This document shows positions 48,131-61,317 of a stretch of DNA of 64,000 bases, one piece after another (positions within the stretch are counted from its first letter, which is position 1; the number at the start of each line of letters is the position of its first letter). A program made the translations under genes and the position numbers. Source of the DNA: Vesta saturnalis (Eukaryota > Arthropoda > Insecta > Coleoptera > Lampyridae); contig JARFJB010000002.1 of the NCBI GenBank assembly GCA_036346205.1, positions 5,690,001 to 5,754,000 of the forward strand. The letters are read 5' to 3'. The notes beneath the pieces were generated by a model. That model ran no database searches. It was not told the DNA's origin and worked only from the letters and a program-made list of their open reading frames with translations.

Positions 48131-49127
48131 TCAGCAATAACGAGTATATCCTCCGTGGGCTCCAATTGCAACGTGGCAACGGCTTTGCAAGCTGGTTATA
48201 AGATTATTAAAGTTTTTTTGCGGAATCTGTTGCCGGAGTTGTGGAAGCAAATTTCTCAATTGTTCCATTGTTTGTGGTTGGGGTTTATGATGATCCAAAG
48301 CTCTCTGCAACTGATCCCAAGCATGCTCTATCGGATTTAAATCAGGCGATAGAGCAGGTACTGAGGAATTCCATTGGTTTCAATTACATCCATAACCTTC
48401 ATGGAGCGGTGTGGACGAGCGTTATCGTCCAAAAAAAGGAAACCAGGACCCACAGCAGCATGAAACTCTGTTGTTGATCACCTGATTGAAGTATACTTCT
48501 GAATTCATGTTTCCCGGAATAACCAGCAAGTCGGTACGGCCACCATAACAAATTCCTCCCCATACACAAATAGTGCCTCCTCTGAAAGGGTGAACTACTT
48601 GTGCTGATCGCCGATGTCTTGGCACCATAGGTTGTGTGCAGACACGCGTTCAACGACTATCCGAAAAACGACCATATCTCGATTCATCAGTGAACAGTAC
48701 CAACTTCCACTCTTCTGACCAATTTACACGCTCTTTTGCCCATTCTAATCTTTGTCGCCTATGTTCGCGAGTCAATGGTATACCTCTAGAACGAAAATTG
48801 ACATCCCATAAACGTCTTCTGACAGTTTCAGCTGATATTAACGCTCCTGTGGCTTCTGCGAGCCTCTTACTCAACATTCGACGTGTGCTCAAAGGTTTTC
48901 GGCGTGCAGAAATGGTGACCTATCGGTCTTCAGCAGGGATAGTTATTGATGAGCGCCCAATTTTAGGCCTTTTTTCAACCAATCCAGTTTCTTGAAAACG
49001 GTTTAAAAGTCTAGAAATGACACTTTGGCTAACTTGAAAAAAGTTGCTACGTCACTTTGTCGTTGACCACCCTGTAGCAAACCAATGCTCTATTTGCTTC
49101 GTCAGATGTTAATTTACGTCTAGGCAT
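48131..49127 (-). pseudogene. Tc1-like (DD34E) transposase relic, copy A
   Basis: From ATG at 49127 on the minus strand the conceptual protein begins MPRRKLTSDEANRAL, has a helix-turn-helix, then STRRMLSKRLAEATGALISA and REHRRQRLEWAKERVNWSEE. The first catalytic region is LVLFTDESRYGRF. RVCTQPMVPRH and GGTICVWGGICYGGRTDLLV follow, then RPHRSMKVMDVIETNGI, the SPDLNPIEHAWDQL motif with the final E, and the end IGAHGGYTRYC. Length of about 332 residues is normal. Frameshifts near 49075, 48925 and 48440-48600 disable it. No clear TIRs were found. Confidence 0.88.
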
Positions 49128-50154
49128 TAGCAATTAGCAACGCACAAAATTTTGATACCAAATTTCCACAATAAGTCAACAAATTGACAAGTAAACCAAA
49201 CAAACAATGGATGCGTTAGAACGGGTTAGAAAGAGAAGAACTCTCCACAGCACTCTACTTGCAATATAATGCTTCATTTATCCGTATGGCATAGGTATGA
49301 TAACTAAAAACTTTAATAAAGTGTGAAACATGACAAAAATTTGAAAATGAAAAAATTGTGCAGATTTTTAGATATATACTTATGTGGAGCAGTATAATTC
49401 TGTACGTTTCGATAACACTTAAAATGTCCTCAGTAGTAGTAAAATCTTTTAGAATTGTTTAAGGTGTTAGAACAAATTTATGAAACATAAAAATGTAAAA
49501 CAAAAGCATAAGCCTGCTATTAATATAACAGTTTGATAAACGTATAAAGCCAACTGTGGAATACAATTTTATAAGGAATAACTAGATCCTGATTAAATTA
49601 AATATTTTTAAACTGTCTGGAAGATTACAAATCAGAACACTCACTAACGGTCTAACACCCTGTAACGGACGAAGGCTAACAGTGCATAATGTCATGATCA
49701 AAGAGCAAATTTAACAAATTGTAATCAAATTATGATGTATCTAAGTGTAAAGTTGTGAATTGCTTTGATTTGAAATTGATAAAAGCATTCACAAATAGAA
49801 GCTTGCCATATCAATTAAGAATATAGTCAAGCCTAACAAAGAAATAGCTTTAAAATACTTAGCTGTTTGGATTTTTTATGGTGTATTTTTATATTTAAGT
49901 TATATAACCTAAAAGTTTGGATAACATTTACAGTTATCTTCGTCAATGCTAATACTTTGTTTTTAGATGTTGAAACTATTTTGTTAATAATAAGAGTGTT
50001 ATTTTACATGAAAATACAATGTAGTACGTTTAATATAATTATTAATTTTAAATTTAATTTCAACTGTAAGTGTTATCGGAACGTATAAAATAATATAAAT
50101 ATACACCATTTAAACCCAAAAGATAAGTATTTTAATTATATATTATAAATTATT
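49128..50154. other. Non-coding spacer (copy A)
   Basis: AT-rich, without recognisable coding traces. The open stretch at 49867-50088 has AT-driven composition (Phe, Ile, Asn, Lys) and no motif. Confidence 0.4.
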
Positions 50155-50505
50155 ATGAAAGAAAAAGACTTTATCGTCATAAATGTGTATTAATTATTTC
50201 ACAGGACCGGTTTCGGGACTAAAACTTCCCATCATCAGCATCCAGCAATATTTATACACATCTATTACGTCACAATAAACAGATAAATACATAAAATCTA
50301 ACACCTTAATTAGTAAAATCACTATTATAGAAATAAACACAAAGATAACTGCTAAATTTACAAGTGCACACAAGGTTCAATTATATAACATAACGAAACA
50401 GTATCACTTCCTTAGTCCGAAACCAGTCCATTGAAATAATTAATATAACATATAATTTTAATATACATTTTGTGAGGATAAAGTCTTTTTGTTTCATAAC
50501 ACTTT
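50155..50505. repeat. Palindromic Penelope-terminal-repeat-like unit (copy A)
   Basis: The arm 50155-50225 and the arm 50425-50505 are inverted relative to each other, sharing AAAAAGACTTTATC, AATTATTTCA and the GGACCGGTTTCGGGACTAA / TTAGTCCGAAACCAGTCC pair. The left arm contains a hammerhead-like core on the minus strand. No coding sequence lies between. Confidence 0.7.
50204..50240 (-). ncRNA. Hammerhead-ribozyme-like motif (copy A)
   Basis: On the minus strand CTGATGA (50232-50238) is followed by U, stem II GGGA-(AGTTTTAG)-TCCC, then GAAACCGGTC. The stem III sequence ACCGGT is self-complementary and ends in a GUC-type cleavage triplet, as in minimal type I hammerheads of Penelope-like elements and retrozymes, which can act as dimers. 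The extra U at the base of stem II departs from the textbook core, and I could not draw a good stem I. Self-cleavage is inferred, not shown. Confidence 0.6.
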
Positions 50506-50509
50506 ATAC

Positions 50510-51130
50510 TCACATATGGGTTCTATTGATATATAATAGTTATTATGTTTAGCTCGCCATCTCCTTGACTAATCTCTATTTATAACAAATTTTGATTTTC
50601 AAGATCTCTGGTTTACTGGCGAGCCCTTAGGAAGATAGAAGACCTGCAGACCACACAAGAATTTTCGTTTATTTGAAGTAGTGCAAATTAATTTTAATTA
50701 TGAAACACCATCAATATTCATGTCGGTACTTTTTTTGATTCAATTATTTTGTCAACCTTGTTTTGTTCTGATTTAGAACACCGCAAATTGAGTAACTGAA
50801 CAGGCATATTAATATTTACTTAATATAATATTATTATTAAACGTACTGAAACAGAAAGTTACTGAAACTAGAAAGAAGAATAAATTTTTCATTCGTTTCC
50901 TCTTTAAAAACACCATAGTACTCCGCTTCTCTTAAGAGGAATGTAAGAAAGTATATTCTAATTCTAATTCTATTGGCGTAACTACGGGGTCGCAAAAGGA
51001 TGCATTGTGTCAGGGTCATCGATCCTAAGGGCCCTGGGCCCTCAAACGAATTTTTAAAAATTCATCCAATTTTTTTTCATCGTATTGAATTCCAAGGAAT
51101 TGTTTTCTTACGAACCCCATATTTTTTTTA
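50510..51130. other. Non-coding spacer (copy A)
   Basis: AT-rich sequence with CTAATTCTAATTCTATTGG near 50960, and CTAAGGGCCCTGGGCCCT, a short GC-rich palindrome near 51027. No gene seen. Confidence 0.4.
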
Positions 51131-52209
51131 GGAATTGAATAGAATAGAACAAATTGTTACAAACAATTTTCTTTTCAACAATACTGTCATTGCATGTTTT
51201 TTAATTGCGTGTTTAAACATTAATTCAAATAATCTTTGTTATTTGATCAGTAACCAATTAAAATTTACAATAAGACGTAGAAATTCAAATTGAGCACTCC
51301 AGAAATTTTACTAAGGGCTGATTTAAATTTAGAAATTTCATTAAGGATTGATTTAAATTTGCCTTGACTTGTGTGAGAGTATGCACCAACTTTGTACAAA
51401 AAAATTTAGAATAATTTAATTCAGTCAATTTGTAGTGGTTATATTAATTCTTGTTTTACTTGGAAAAATTTTTTAGCATGAAAAAGAACGCCAAAGTTTC
51501 TTTTATAAATTAATACAACTTTAAAAAATTGTTTAGCGTGAAACTACAATTCCATGGCTATCTTTATACGTTACATTAAAAAAAGACGTAAAAAATGAAA
51601 TCGTTGATCTGAACGTATTCAAATTGAGTACTTCAAAAATTTTACTATGGTCTGATTTAAATTTGCCTAGAAGCAAGAGTGTTTTATGAATTAATTTTGT
51701 TCAAAATGTCTGTTAAATTTAAAATAATTCATTAAATCAATTTGTAATTGTTACATTAACTCTTGTTTTCACTTGAAATTTTCTTTAGTAAAACTACAAT
51801 CCATGGCCAACTCGAATAACTCTGTTTTCAGTCTTTTTGTATTACAATCGCAATTTCATAAAATAATAACTAAAAATATTTTGAAAATTATTAATTTTAG
51901 GTATACTTAAGACATGCTTGATGAAAAGAAAGAATGTCAAACGAGGCGTCGAATGACATGAACAACATGGGGGGCATTTAAAAAAGTTGTACTTACTAAC
52001 AGTGACACACCCTGTATATTATTTAAAAAATCTGAAAATTAAGCAATTTCAAAATACTACCGGACCACCATTTTCTGGGATTTTAAAATAAACAAAAGCG
52101 CAAGTGATGATAGATATTGATATATTCCATACAATTCTAACTAGTTTTAGGTTAGATTTCTTTCGGAACTATTAGGCTACTTTTACACGGGGACACTGTA
52201 AGTAGAAGG

Positions 52210-52665
52210 AGGCCACCAACATCCCTAAGGACCAAAATCTTGGCATCCCTGTGCTGGTGTCCATCAACTTAATGCATCTTGGTTCATCTTAATTCATCTT
52301 AGCATTCCTGATCCAGCTGCCATCTTTATCTTAATTCATCTTAGCATTCTTAATTCATCTTAGCATCCTTCATCTCAATGCGTCTTAACGTGTTTTAGCT
52401 CATCTTAATTCATCTTAATCCATCCTGTCAGCTTGATTCATATTAATTCATTTTAATTCAACTTATTTCATCTTAATCCATCTTAGCATCCTTAATTCAT
52501 CTCAATTCACCTTTTGGGCGTGGGAAAATTTTGAAGATCGTGGGAAAATATGCAACTTAGTTGATCTTCATTCATCTTAGCGTGCTCCATCTTAATCCGT
52601 CTTAAGTCATCTTAATGCATTCTAGTTTATCTTAATTCATCTTAGCATCCATAATTTATCTTTAG
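52210..52665 (+). repeat. Degenerate CATCTTAATT minisatellite (copy B)
   Basis: Near-identical to 46210-46605, including the interrupting TTTTGGGCGTGGGAAAATTT segment. Confidence 0.85.
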
Positions 52666-53480
<815 letters not shown>

Positions 53481-54155
53481 TTAGGGTTGTTTTGTTCTTA
53501 GTTTAGTTTGTTCCTAGGTATTATTGGTCTTAGTTCTAGTTTGTTTTAGTAGCATAGTGCTGAGTATCTCGTGAGGAGTGTCACATTGTGTGGATGTTCT
53601 AATTAACGTACCGTAAGCTTGTTCTTCCCGCTTTAGCCAATTTCGGGTTAAAAATGTTATAGAAATCATCTGATCAACTGTTGATTTACCTGAATCGACG
53701 AGGTAAGCAACTTTGTTTTATTTGTTTGGGTACGCAGCTATGACATTTTTGCATTTAGAGATTACTACCCCTATTTTGACATCTACTAAATTGTATTTAA
53801 GAATCTCTTCTCAGGATAATTTGTTAAAGCTTGCTTGTCTGCGTTTTTTAGATGTCTATTAATAAACTTAATTTTTGTTCTCTGAGAAAGTATAGTTGTA
53901 TGAAAATGTAAACTTTTACCGGTATTACGCATAATTAATGTGCTCAGCTTTTAGGTTATTATGGAAAATTTGATTTTCAAAAGAAAAAAATTTTCAGACG
54001 ATTTTAAACTATTTAGTTTTTAAATGCTTGTTTTTTATTATAAAAAAGTTTACAAATTAAAAAAAATTTAAACAAGAATACAAGAAAATTGAAAATTAGG
54101 TGAACTTAATTTTAAATTAACCAAAAAACAAAGAAAATGAACTCAAATTTTCCTT
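53481..54155. other. Non-coding spacer (copy B)
   Basis: Counterpart of 47456-48130, with no gene seen. Confidence 0.4.
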
Positions 54156-55137
54156 TCAGCAATAACGAGTATATCCTCCGTGGGCTCCAATTGCAACGTG
54201 GCAACGGCTTTGCATGCTGGTTATAAGATTATTAAAGTTTTTTTGCGGAATCTGTTGCCGGAGTTGTGGAAGCAAATTTCTCAATTGTTCCATTGTTTGT
54301 GGTTGGGGTTTATGATGATCCAAAGCTCTCTGCAACTGATCCCAAGCATGCTCTATCATTTAAATCAGGCGATAGAGCAGGTACTGAAATTCCATTGGTT
54401 TCAATTACATCCATAACCTTCATGGAGCGGTGTGGACGAGCGTTATCGTCCAAAAAACCAGGACCCACAGCAGCATGAAACTCTGTTGTTGATCACCTGA
54501 TTGAAGTATACTTCTGAATTCATGTTTCCCGGAATAACCAGCAAGTCGGTACGGCCACCATAACAAATTCCTCCCCATACACAAATAGTGCCCCTCTGAA
54601 AGGGTGAACTACTTGTGCTGATCGCCGATGTCTTGGCACCATAGGTTGTGTGCAGACACGCGTTCAACGACTATCCGAAAACGACCATATCTCGATTCAT
54701 CAGTGAACAGTACCAACTTCCACTCTTCTGACCAATTTACACGCTCTTTTGCCCATTCTAATCTTTGTCGCCTATGTTCGCGAGTCAATGGTATACCTCT
54801 AGAACGAAAATTGACATCCCATAAACGTCTTCTGACAGTTTCAGCTGATATTAACGCTCCTGTGGCTTCTGCGAGCCTCTTACTCAACATTCGACGTGTG
54901 CTCAAAGGTTTTCGGCGTGCAGAAATGGTGACCTATCGGTCTTCAGCAGGGATAGTTATTGATGAGCGCCCAATTTTGGCCTTTTTCAACCAATCAGTTT
55001 CTTGAAAACGGTTTAAAAGTCTAGAAATGACACTTTGGCTAACTTGAAAAAAGTTGCTACGTCACTTTGTCGTTGACCACCCTGTAGCAAACCAATGCTC
55101 TATTTGCTTCGTCAGATGTTAATTTACGTCTAGGCAT
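54156..55137 (-). pseudogene. Tc1-like (DD34E) transposase relic, copy B
   Basis: Counterpart of 48131-49127, 15 bp shorter. The C-terminal frame (MIEHAWDQLQRALDHHKPQP to GGYTRYC) and the central frame (STRRMLSKRL to FTDESRYGRF) are readable. Copy B lacks two bases within the DLNP codons that copy A keeps, and several homopolymers are one or two bases shorter. Neither copy can encode a full protein. Confidence 0.88.
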
Positions 55138-56160
55138 TAGCAATTAGCAACGCACAAAATTTTGATACCAAATTTCACAATAAGTCAACAAATTGACAAG
55201 TAAACCAAACAAACAATGGATGCGTTAGAACGGGTTAGAAAGAAGAACTCTCCACAGCACTCTACTTGCAATATAATGCTTCATTTATCCGTATGGCATA
55301 GGTATGATAACTAAAAACTTTAATAAAGTGTGAAACATGACAAAAATTTGAAAATGAAAAAATTGTGCAGATTTTTAGATATATACTTATGTGGAGCAGT
55401 ATAATTCTGTACGTTTCGATAACACTTAAAATGTCCTCAGTAGTAGTAAAATCTTTTAGAATTGTTTAAGGTGTTAGAACAAATTTATGAAACATAAAAA
55501 TGTAAAAACAAAAGCATAAGCCTGCTATTAATATAACAGTTTGATAAACGTATAAAGCCAACTGTGGAATACAATTTTATAAGGAATAACTAGATCCTGA
55601 TTAAATTAAATATTTTTAAACTGTCTGGAAGATTACAAATCAGAACACTCACTAACGGTCTAACACCCTGTAACGGACGAAGGCTAACAGTGCATAATGT
55701 CATGATCAAAGAGCAAATTTAACAAATTGTAATCAAATTATGATGTATCTAAGTGTAAAGTTGTGAATTGCTTTGATTTGAAATTGATAAAAGCATTCAC
55801 AAATAGAAGCTTGCCATATCAATTAAGAATATAGTCAAGCCTAACAAAGAAATAGCTTTAAAATACTTAGCTGTTTGGATTTTTTATGGTGTATTTTTAT
55901 ATTTAAGTTATATAACCTAAAAGTTTGGATAACATTTACAGTTATCTTCGTCAATGCTAATACTTTGTTTTTAGATGTTGAAACTATTTTGTTAATAATA
56001 AGAGTGTTATTTTACATGAAAATACAATGTAGTACGTTTAATATAATTATTAATTTTAAATTTAATTTCAACTGTAAGTGTTATCGGAACGTATAAAATA
56101 ATATAAATATACACCATTTAAACCCAAAAGATAAGTATTTTAATTATAGTTATTATAAAT
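55138..56160. other. Non-coding spacer (copy B)
   Basis: Counterpart of 49128-50154, with no gene seen. Confidence 0.4.
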
Positions 56161-56525
56161 TATTATGAAAGAAAAAGACTTTATCGTCATAAATTGTGTA
56201 TTAATTATTTCACAGGACCGGTTTCGGGACTAAAAACTTCCCATCATCAGCATCCAGCAATATTTATACACATCTATTACGTCACAATAGGGAAGCAGAT
56301 AAATACATAAAATCTAACACCTTAATTAGTAAAATCACTATTATAGAAATAAACACAAAGATAACTGCTAAATTTACAAGTGCACACAAGGTTCAATTAT
56401 ATAACATAACGAAACAGTATCACTTCCTTAGTCCCGAAACCAGTCCATTGAAATAATTAATATAACATATAATTTTAATATACATTTTGTGAGGATAAAG
56501 TCTTTTTGTTTCATAACACTTTATA
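56161..56525. repeat. Palindromic Penelope-terminal-repeat-like unit (copy B)
   Basis: Counterpart of 50155-50505. Here the right arm reads TTAGTCCCGAAACCAGTCC, restoring the third C of the CCC missing in copy A, and a few bases are added in the loop region. Confidence 0.7.
56216..56252 (-). ncRNA. Hammerhead-ribozyme-like motif (copy B)
   Basis: Same core as copy A: CTGATGA (minus strand, 56244-56250), stem GGGA/TCCC, then GAAACCGGTC. The stem II loop has one more A. Retention of every core base in both copies is expected for a recent duplication and is not by itself evidence of selection. Confidence 0.6.
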
Positions 56526-57337
56526 CTCACATATGGGTTCTATTGATATATAATAGTTATTATGTTTAGCTGCCGGCCATCTCCCTTGACTAATCTCTAT
56601 TTATAACAAATTTTGATTTTCCAAGATCTCTGGTTTACTGGCGAGCCCTTAGGAAGATAAGAAGACGCTGCAGACCACACAAAGAATTTTCGTTTATTTG
56701 AAGTAGTGCAAATTAATTTTAAGTTATGAAACACCATCAATATTCATGTCGGTACTTTTTTTGATTCAATTATTTTGTCAACCTTGTTTTGTTCTGATTT
56801 AGAACACCGCAAATTGAGTAACTGAACAGGCATATTAATATTTACTTAATATAATATTATTATTAAACGTACTGAAACAGAAAGTTACTGAAACTAGAAA
56901 GAAGAATAAATTTTTCATTCGTTTCCTCTTTAAAAACACCATAGTACTCCGCTTCTCTTAAGAGGAATGTAAGAAAGTATATTCTAATTCTAATTCTATT
57001 GGCGTAACTACGGGGTCGCAAAAGGATGCATTGTGTCAGGGTCATCGATCCTAAGGGCCCTGGGCCCTCAAACGAATTTTTAAAAATTCATCCAATTTTT
57101 TTTCATCGTATTGAATTCCAAGGAATTGTTTTCTTACCGAACCCCATATTTTTTTTAGGAATTGTCTTTTTCAGTATTATCTTTGCTATAAAGACAGAAG
57201 TCATTTACAAAATTTTGCATGTGGGCCCAACTTTTGCAGTTATGCCACTGATTCTAATATACTATACCCACAATAAGTGCCCTTCCATCTTGAACACCTT
57301 GTAAGTCATACTTCAAGAAATTAAAAATATTAACAGT

Positions 57338-57685
57338 CATTTATGTGTGACATCCTTGAAATTTGCTGTTTCGCATACGCTCACAAAACCTCACTTACAA
57401 ACTCGGATCATGAATACAGTACTAGATATAAAAACTTACTTGACCCAGGGACACACCACTCTACTCTTTCTCAAAAGAATATTGTGTTCGCCAACTGCCA
57501 GATTTTTAATGCACTCCCGAAAAAGAACTCAAAACATTATTTATGTAGTAAAAACCTCTACAGTATAAAGGAATATTTTCAAACAACCTAGTCTTGACTT
57601 TATTTTGCCAGCTGTATATCTCTATAACAATTATTACATACCTGACATACTTCATGTATCGAATGTATTGGTAATAAACAGTATT
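57338..57685 (+). pseudogene. 5'-truncated LINE, RT C-terminal tail
   Basis: The frame at 57343-57591 reads HKTSLTNSDHEYSTRYKNLL, then HHSTLSQKNIVFANCQIFNA and LPKKNSKHYL. This is the familiar end of CR1-like LINE polyproteins, where an H.Y.TR motif precedes IFNALP. After a stop comes a short 3' UTR and AATAAACAG, then the ATT array. No catalytic region is present. Confidence 0.75.
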
Positions 57686-57703
57686 ATTATTATTATTATT
57701 ATA

Positions 57704-57781
<78 letters not shown>

Positions 57782-57796
57782 GTTATTATTATTATT
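57686..57796 (+). repeat. ATT trinucleotide array (LINE tail)
   Basis: About 110 bp of near-perfect (ATT)n directly after the LINE 3' end. The LINE at 41963-43034 has the same tail type. Confidence 0.92.
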
Positions 57797-57854
57797 AACT
57801 ATTATTTTGTTAACACATTTAAATATAATACACTAATTCAAATATCAATGTTAC

Positions 57855-58048
57855 CTTGCCAAACGGTGTTTTCGTATTTCTGATTCCCATGCAGTATCAC
57901 AATCTTTGCAAAGTAGAACAATACTGGGCTCAACTAATAGCCTGGCTGTCTTCTTTACCTTTGCTTTACCTACAACTTCACTTTCTACCTTAGTAAATGG
58001 TTTTTCTAACAACAATACTTCTTTCTCTAATAAATCCCCTTTTACTGG
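57855..58048 (-). CDS. Host gene exon 4 (CFAP44-like)
   Basis: On the minus strand TTAATTTTTAG precedes and GTAACA follows. The block is open in phase 0 for 64 codons plus two bases: PVKGDLLEKEVLLLEKPFTK at the start, TARLLVEPSIVLLCKDCDTA in the middle, ESEIRKHRLA at the end. The two residual bases join the first base of exon 5, 21.7 kb away. Only this phase is open. It is preceded by a 58-nt intron. Confidence 0.8.
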
Positions 58049-58106
58049 CTAAAAATTAAGACCTATATATGTATAATTAACTGATTTAAATAAACGTATA
58101 AAATAC

Positions 58107-58358
58107 ATATAAGATCGGAACTGTTTGAGCTATTTTTGTTTTCCATGGTAGATTCATTTGCACTTTCAAATTTTCTTCTATGAAATCATTTACTAAAGTA
58201 CTCGGGATATTAGGTATCGGCATTACATTATCTACTCCAATTTCTTCTTGAACATCAGTTAATCGGGTTCTCAGTCTTTTCAAATAATCAATTAAGCTAA
58301 CTTTTTCACCACGTAGTTTTGTAACAGATTCATTGAAGGCATGCCTGATAGTGTATTG
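58107..58358 (-). CDS. Host gene exon 3 (CFAP44-like)
   Basis: On the minus strand CATTCCAG precedes and GTATTT follows. It is open for exactly 84 codons in phase 0: QYTIRHAFNESVTKLRGEKV, then SLIDYLKRLRTRLTDVQEEI, and FIEENLKVQMNLPWKTK. The FNE.V..LR..KV.LI..LK.L..RL..VQ.E pattern is typical of the coiled-coil linker of large ciliary CFAP proteins. An alternative donor at ACA|GTTCCG (also phase 0) would shorten the end by nine codons. Confidence 0.78.
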
Positions 58359-58411
58359 CTGGAATGTTGGTTTATTTGTACTGTATTTCTATACTTACTC
58401 CCATAACTTAC

Positions 58412-58600
58412 TTTTAAACGAGCATGCAGTAATTCTTTGTATTTTTCTAATGTAGATACTCGTAAATGTTCTGGTACTTTATAATCCAATGCAGATTTTA
58501 GCTTAAAATCTCCGATAGTAGATAATGCGAGTTGATAATCTAATTCATCATCAGGGTGGTTAATTCCCTTTATGGGTTTCGTACTATTGAAGATAACCCA
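58412..58600 (-). CDS. Host gene exon 2 (CFAP44-like)
   Basis: On the minus strand AAATTTTAG precedes and GTAAGT follows. It has 63 phase-0 codons beginning WVIFNSTKPIKGINHPDDEL and continuing LALSTIGDFKLKSALDYKVP with EHLRVSTLEKYKELLHARLK. The GDFKLK...DY.VPEHLR block is the most distinctive stretch and the main reason for suggesting CFAP44. It is separated from exon 3 by a 53-nt intron. Confidence 0.83.
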
Positions 58601-58647
58601 CTAAAATTTTTTTTAACTATCGACTACTATACGATACAATTATTTAC

Positions 58648-58834
58648 CTCTTTCCGCCTTGTCTCTTTGTCGGCTTTGCGTCTTCTATAAGAATTCAACG
58701 CCCTTGCAAGTTTTGGCCCTAGACCTGTTTCTATTTGAGAAGAAGATAGTCCCATAAGAAAATACTCGAGAGGCTTCATAACTCTTTCGGGCACCTGGAT
58801 TTGTTCTTGAGCAACCTGAACGCGTTCAAGAGGT
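58648..58834 (-). CDS. Host gene exon 1 of those visible (CFAP44-like)
   Basis: On the minus strand ATTGTGCATAG precedes and GTAAAT follows. One base completes an upstream codon, then 62 codons are open: PLERVQVAQEQIQVPERVMK, then PLEYFLMGLSSSQIETGLGP and ARALNSYRRRKADKETRRKE. The last part is a basic helix. Splicing to exon 2 removes 47 nt. Because it begins in phase 2, earlier exons (expected to encode the WD-repeat part if this is CFAP44) lie further right, beyond anything I could find in the window. Confidence 0.8.
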
Positions 58835-59117
58835 CTATGCACAATTAAACATACTAAATACAAGGGAATTAAACTATTCAGCATATACAGGATAATAATT
58901 GTGTATTTTTCAATCATTCACGCCTTATTCTTGCTATAAAACCGTGGTGAGAAAAGAAACACCACGCCTAACACAATCGTATTTAAGTTATAAACAAAAC
59001 ATATGCTAGTAAGGCGCGTTTTAATCGTACTCTCATAATTATTTTGAATTCGTTAATACTCAAATAAAACAATCATTTATTACTGTTGGTACTAAAGTTG
59101 TTTACTATAAATTGTAA
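58835..59117. other. Intron upstream of visible exon 1
   Basis: AT-rich with a short GC-richer stretch near 58960. No exon found. Confidence 0.4.
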
Positions 59118-60029
<912 letters not shown>

Positions 60030-60239
60030 CGTGTCGAGACAGTAGACAAATAACTGTCCGGTAGTAGGACGATGCCGTTAGTAGGAAATGCTACAACGTC
60101 CTGGGCAGGATTTGGCCAGTAACCGGTTTGCTCGCTATGGTATTACTTAAGAGAACAATACAGTTGCCTCGTATCGACTTATCGTCTACAAGGGGCGGTC
60201 AAGGTCGAAACAGACAGGCCCTGTTGCTGACGACTGTGC

Positions 60240-60760
60240 AAGGATGAGTGGCGAGTAGGTACGTGGAATGTTAGAAGTATGCATGGTAAAGAATTTGAAA
60301 TTGCGAATATAATGTACGAAAGACACCTTGATATTCTGTGTGTATCAGAGACAAAGCGCAAAGGAAAGCATGCTGAGGAGATCGAGAATCGCAGCCTAGC
60401 ACTATGGTCAGGAGTTGACACTGAAGTGCATGGCGCAAAGGGGGTTGGGGCGATCGGAAGTGAAAGAGCGAAAAGATGTGTTAAACAGTACGAATTGATA
60501 TCTCCCCGGGTAATATGGGTTAGAATGAAAGTAGCGTTTCGAAGAATTTTTCTTATTGCATGCTATGCACCGGTGAATGGAGAAAGAGACCAAGAGCGTG
60601 AGAACTTCTGGAATGAAGTAGATAACGTGTTGAACGTATGTAAGCCAATCGAAAGAGTAATGATAGTGGGGGATATGAACGGATGGGTAGGTGTACAGAT
60701 AGAACATACTGAACGTGTTCTAGGAAATTTCGGAGACCAAAGAGTCCATGAGAATGATGA
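60240..60760 (+). pseudogene. RTE LINE endonuclease domain fragment
   Basis: The frame reads WRVGTWNVRSM, LDILCVSETKRKGKHAEEIE, VIWVRMKVAFRRIFLIACYA with PVNGERDQERENFWNE, and MIVGDMNGWVGVQIEHTERV. These are the blocks of an apurinic/apyrimidinic-type endonuclease (exonuclease-endonuclease-phosphatase fold) that nicks target DNA for LINE insertion. WNVRSM, ETK, YAP and GDMN are recognisable active-site motifs. It runs into the C-terminal fragment with a frame change near 60755, so no fusion protein results. Confidence 0.85.
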
Positions 60761-61134
60761 GATTCCTGAGAAGCGCATATGGTAAAACGAGAAGGGGCAA
60801 GATAAAGAATGAATGCATAATGATAGAGTGTGGCGAGGAAAAGACGATGATGGATAGATATAAAAGTACTACGTTACGTTGGTTTGGTCACATTGAGAGA
60901 ATGAACAACGCAAGATTAACGAATCAAATATATGTGGGTGAGGTTAGAGGAAAGGCCGGATCTGGTAGGCCGCGTAAAACTTGGCTGAATGCAGTAGAAT
61001 GTATGATAAAGGAAAGAAAGATAAGGAATTTTAAAAATAAAATGGCATGTCGGAGACAATGTATGAATCTTGCGGAAGCTAGAGAGATATGCGGAGACAG
61101 GAAACCATGGAAAACGATTGTGAATGAAAAATAA
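60760..61134 (+). pseudogene. RTE LINE polyprotein C-terminal fragment
   Basis: It reads RFLRSAYGKTRRGKIKNE, then TLRWFGHIERMNNARLTNQI, and GKAGSGRPRKTWLNAVECMI, ending at a stop at 61134. RWFGHIERM and GRPRKTW are the hallmark tail motifs of RTE/BovB-like reverse transcriptase proteins. The segment is open for 128 codons when the upstream Met is counted and shares its start with the 5612-6094 copy. Confidence 0.87.
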
Positions 61135-61317
61135 ATAAGAGCCAGTTATTGTTTTGCCTACTACCCCGCAAGGGAATGGTGTGAACATTAAGTTAAGTTT
61201 AAGCTAAGTTATTTGCTGTATGCGTAAAAAAACATTTAAGCATTACTGCGTCGACATTTCTACTACGAAGGTTAGACTAATTAATTTTAAAAAGCTTTTC
61301 ATGGACTTGCACTAATT

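Larger units (their letters stand above)
60030..61197 (+). mobile_element. RTE-type LINE, internally deleted
   Basis: The left part encodes the endonuclease domain and the right part the extreme C-terminus of the polyprotein; the reverse transcriptase between them is gone. The 3' end (TTTTGCCTACTACCCCGCAA, then TTAAG repeats) matches the tail of the fragment at 5612-6094. The 5' end is approximate. Confidence 0.8.

Noticed and set aside
49867..50088. Open frame of 73 codons, identical at 55875-56096
   Set aside because: The identity comes from the tandem duplication. The composition is AT-driven and no motif is present.
60179..60707. Minus-strand open frames over the RTE endonuclease
   Set aside because: They are antisense shadows of a well-recognised endonuclease frame on the plus strand.
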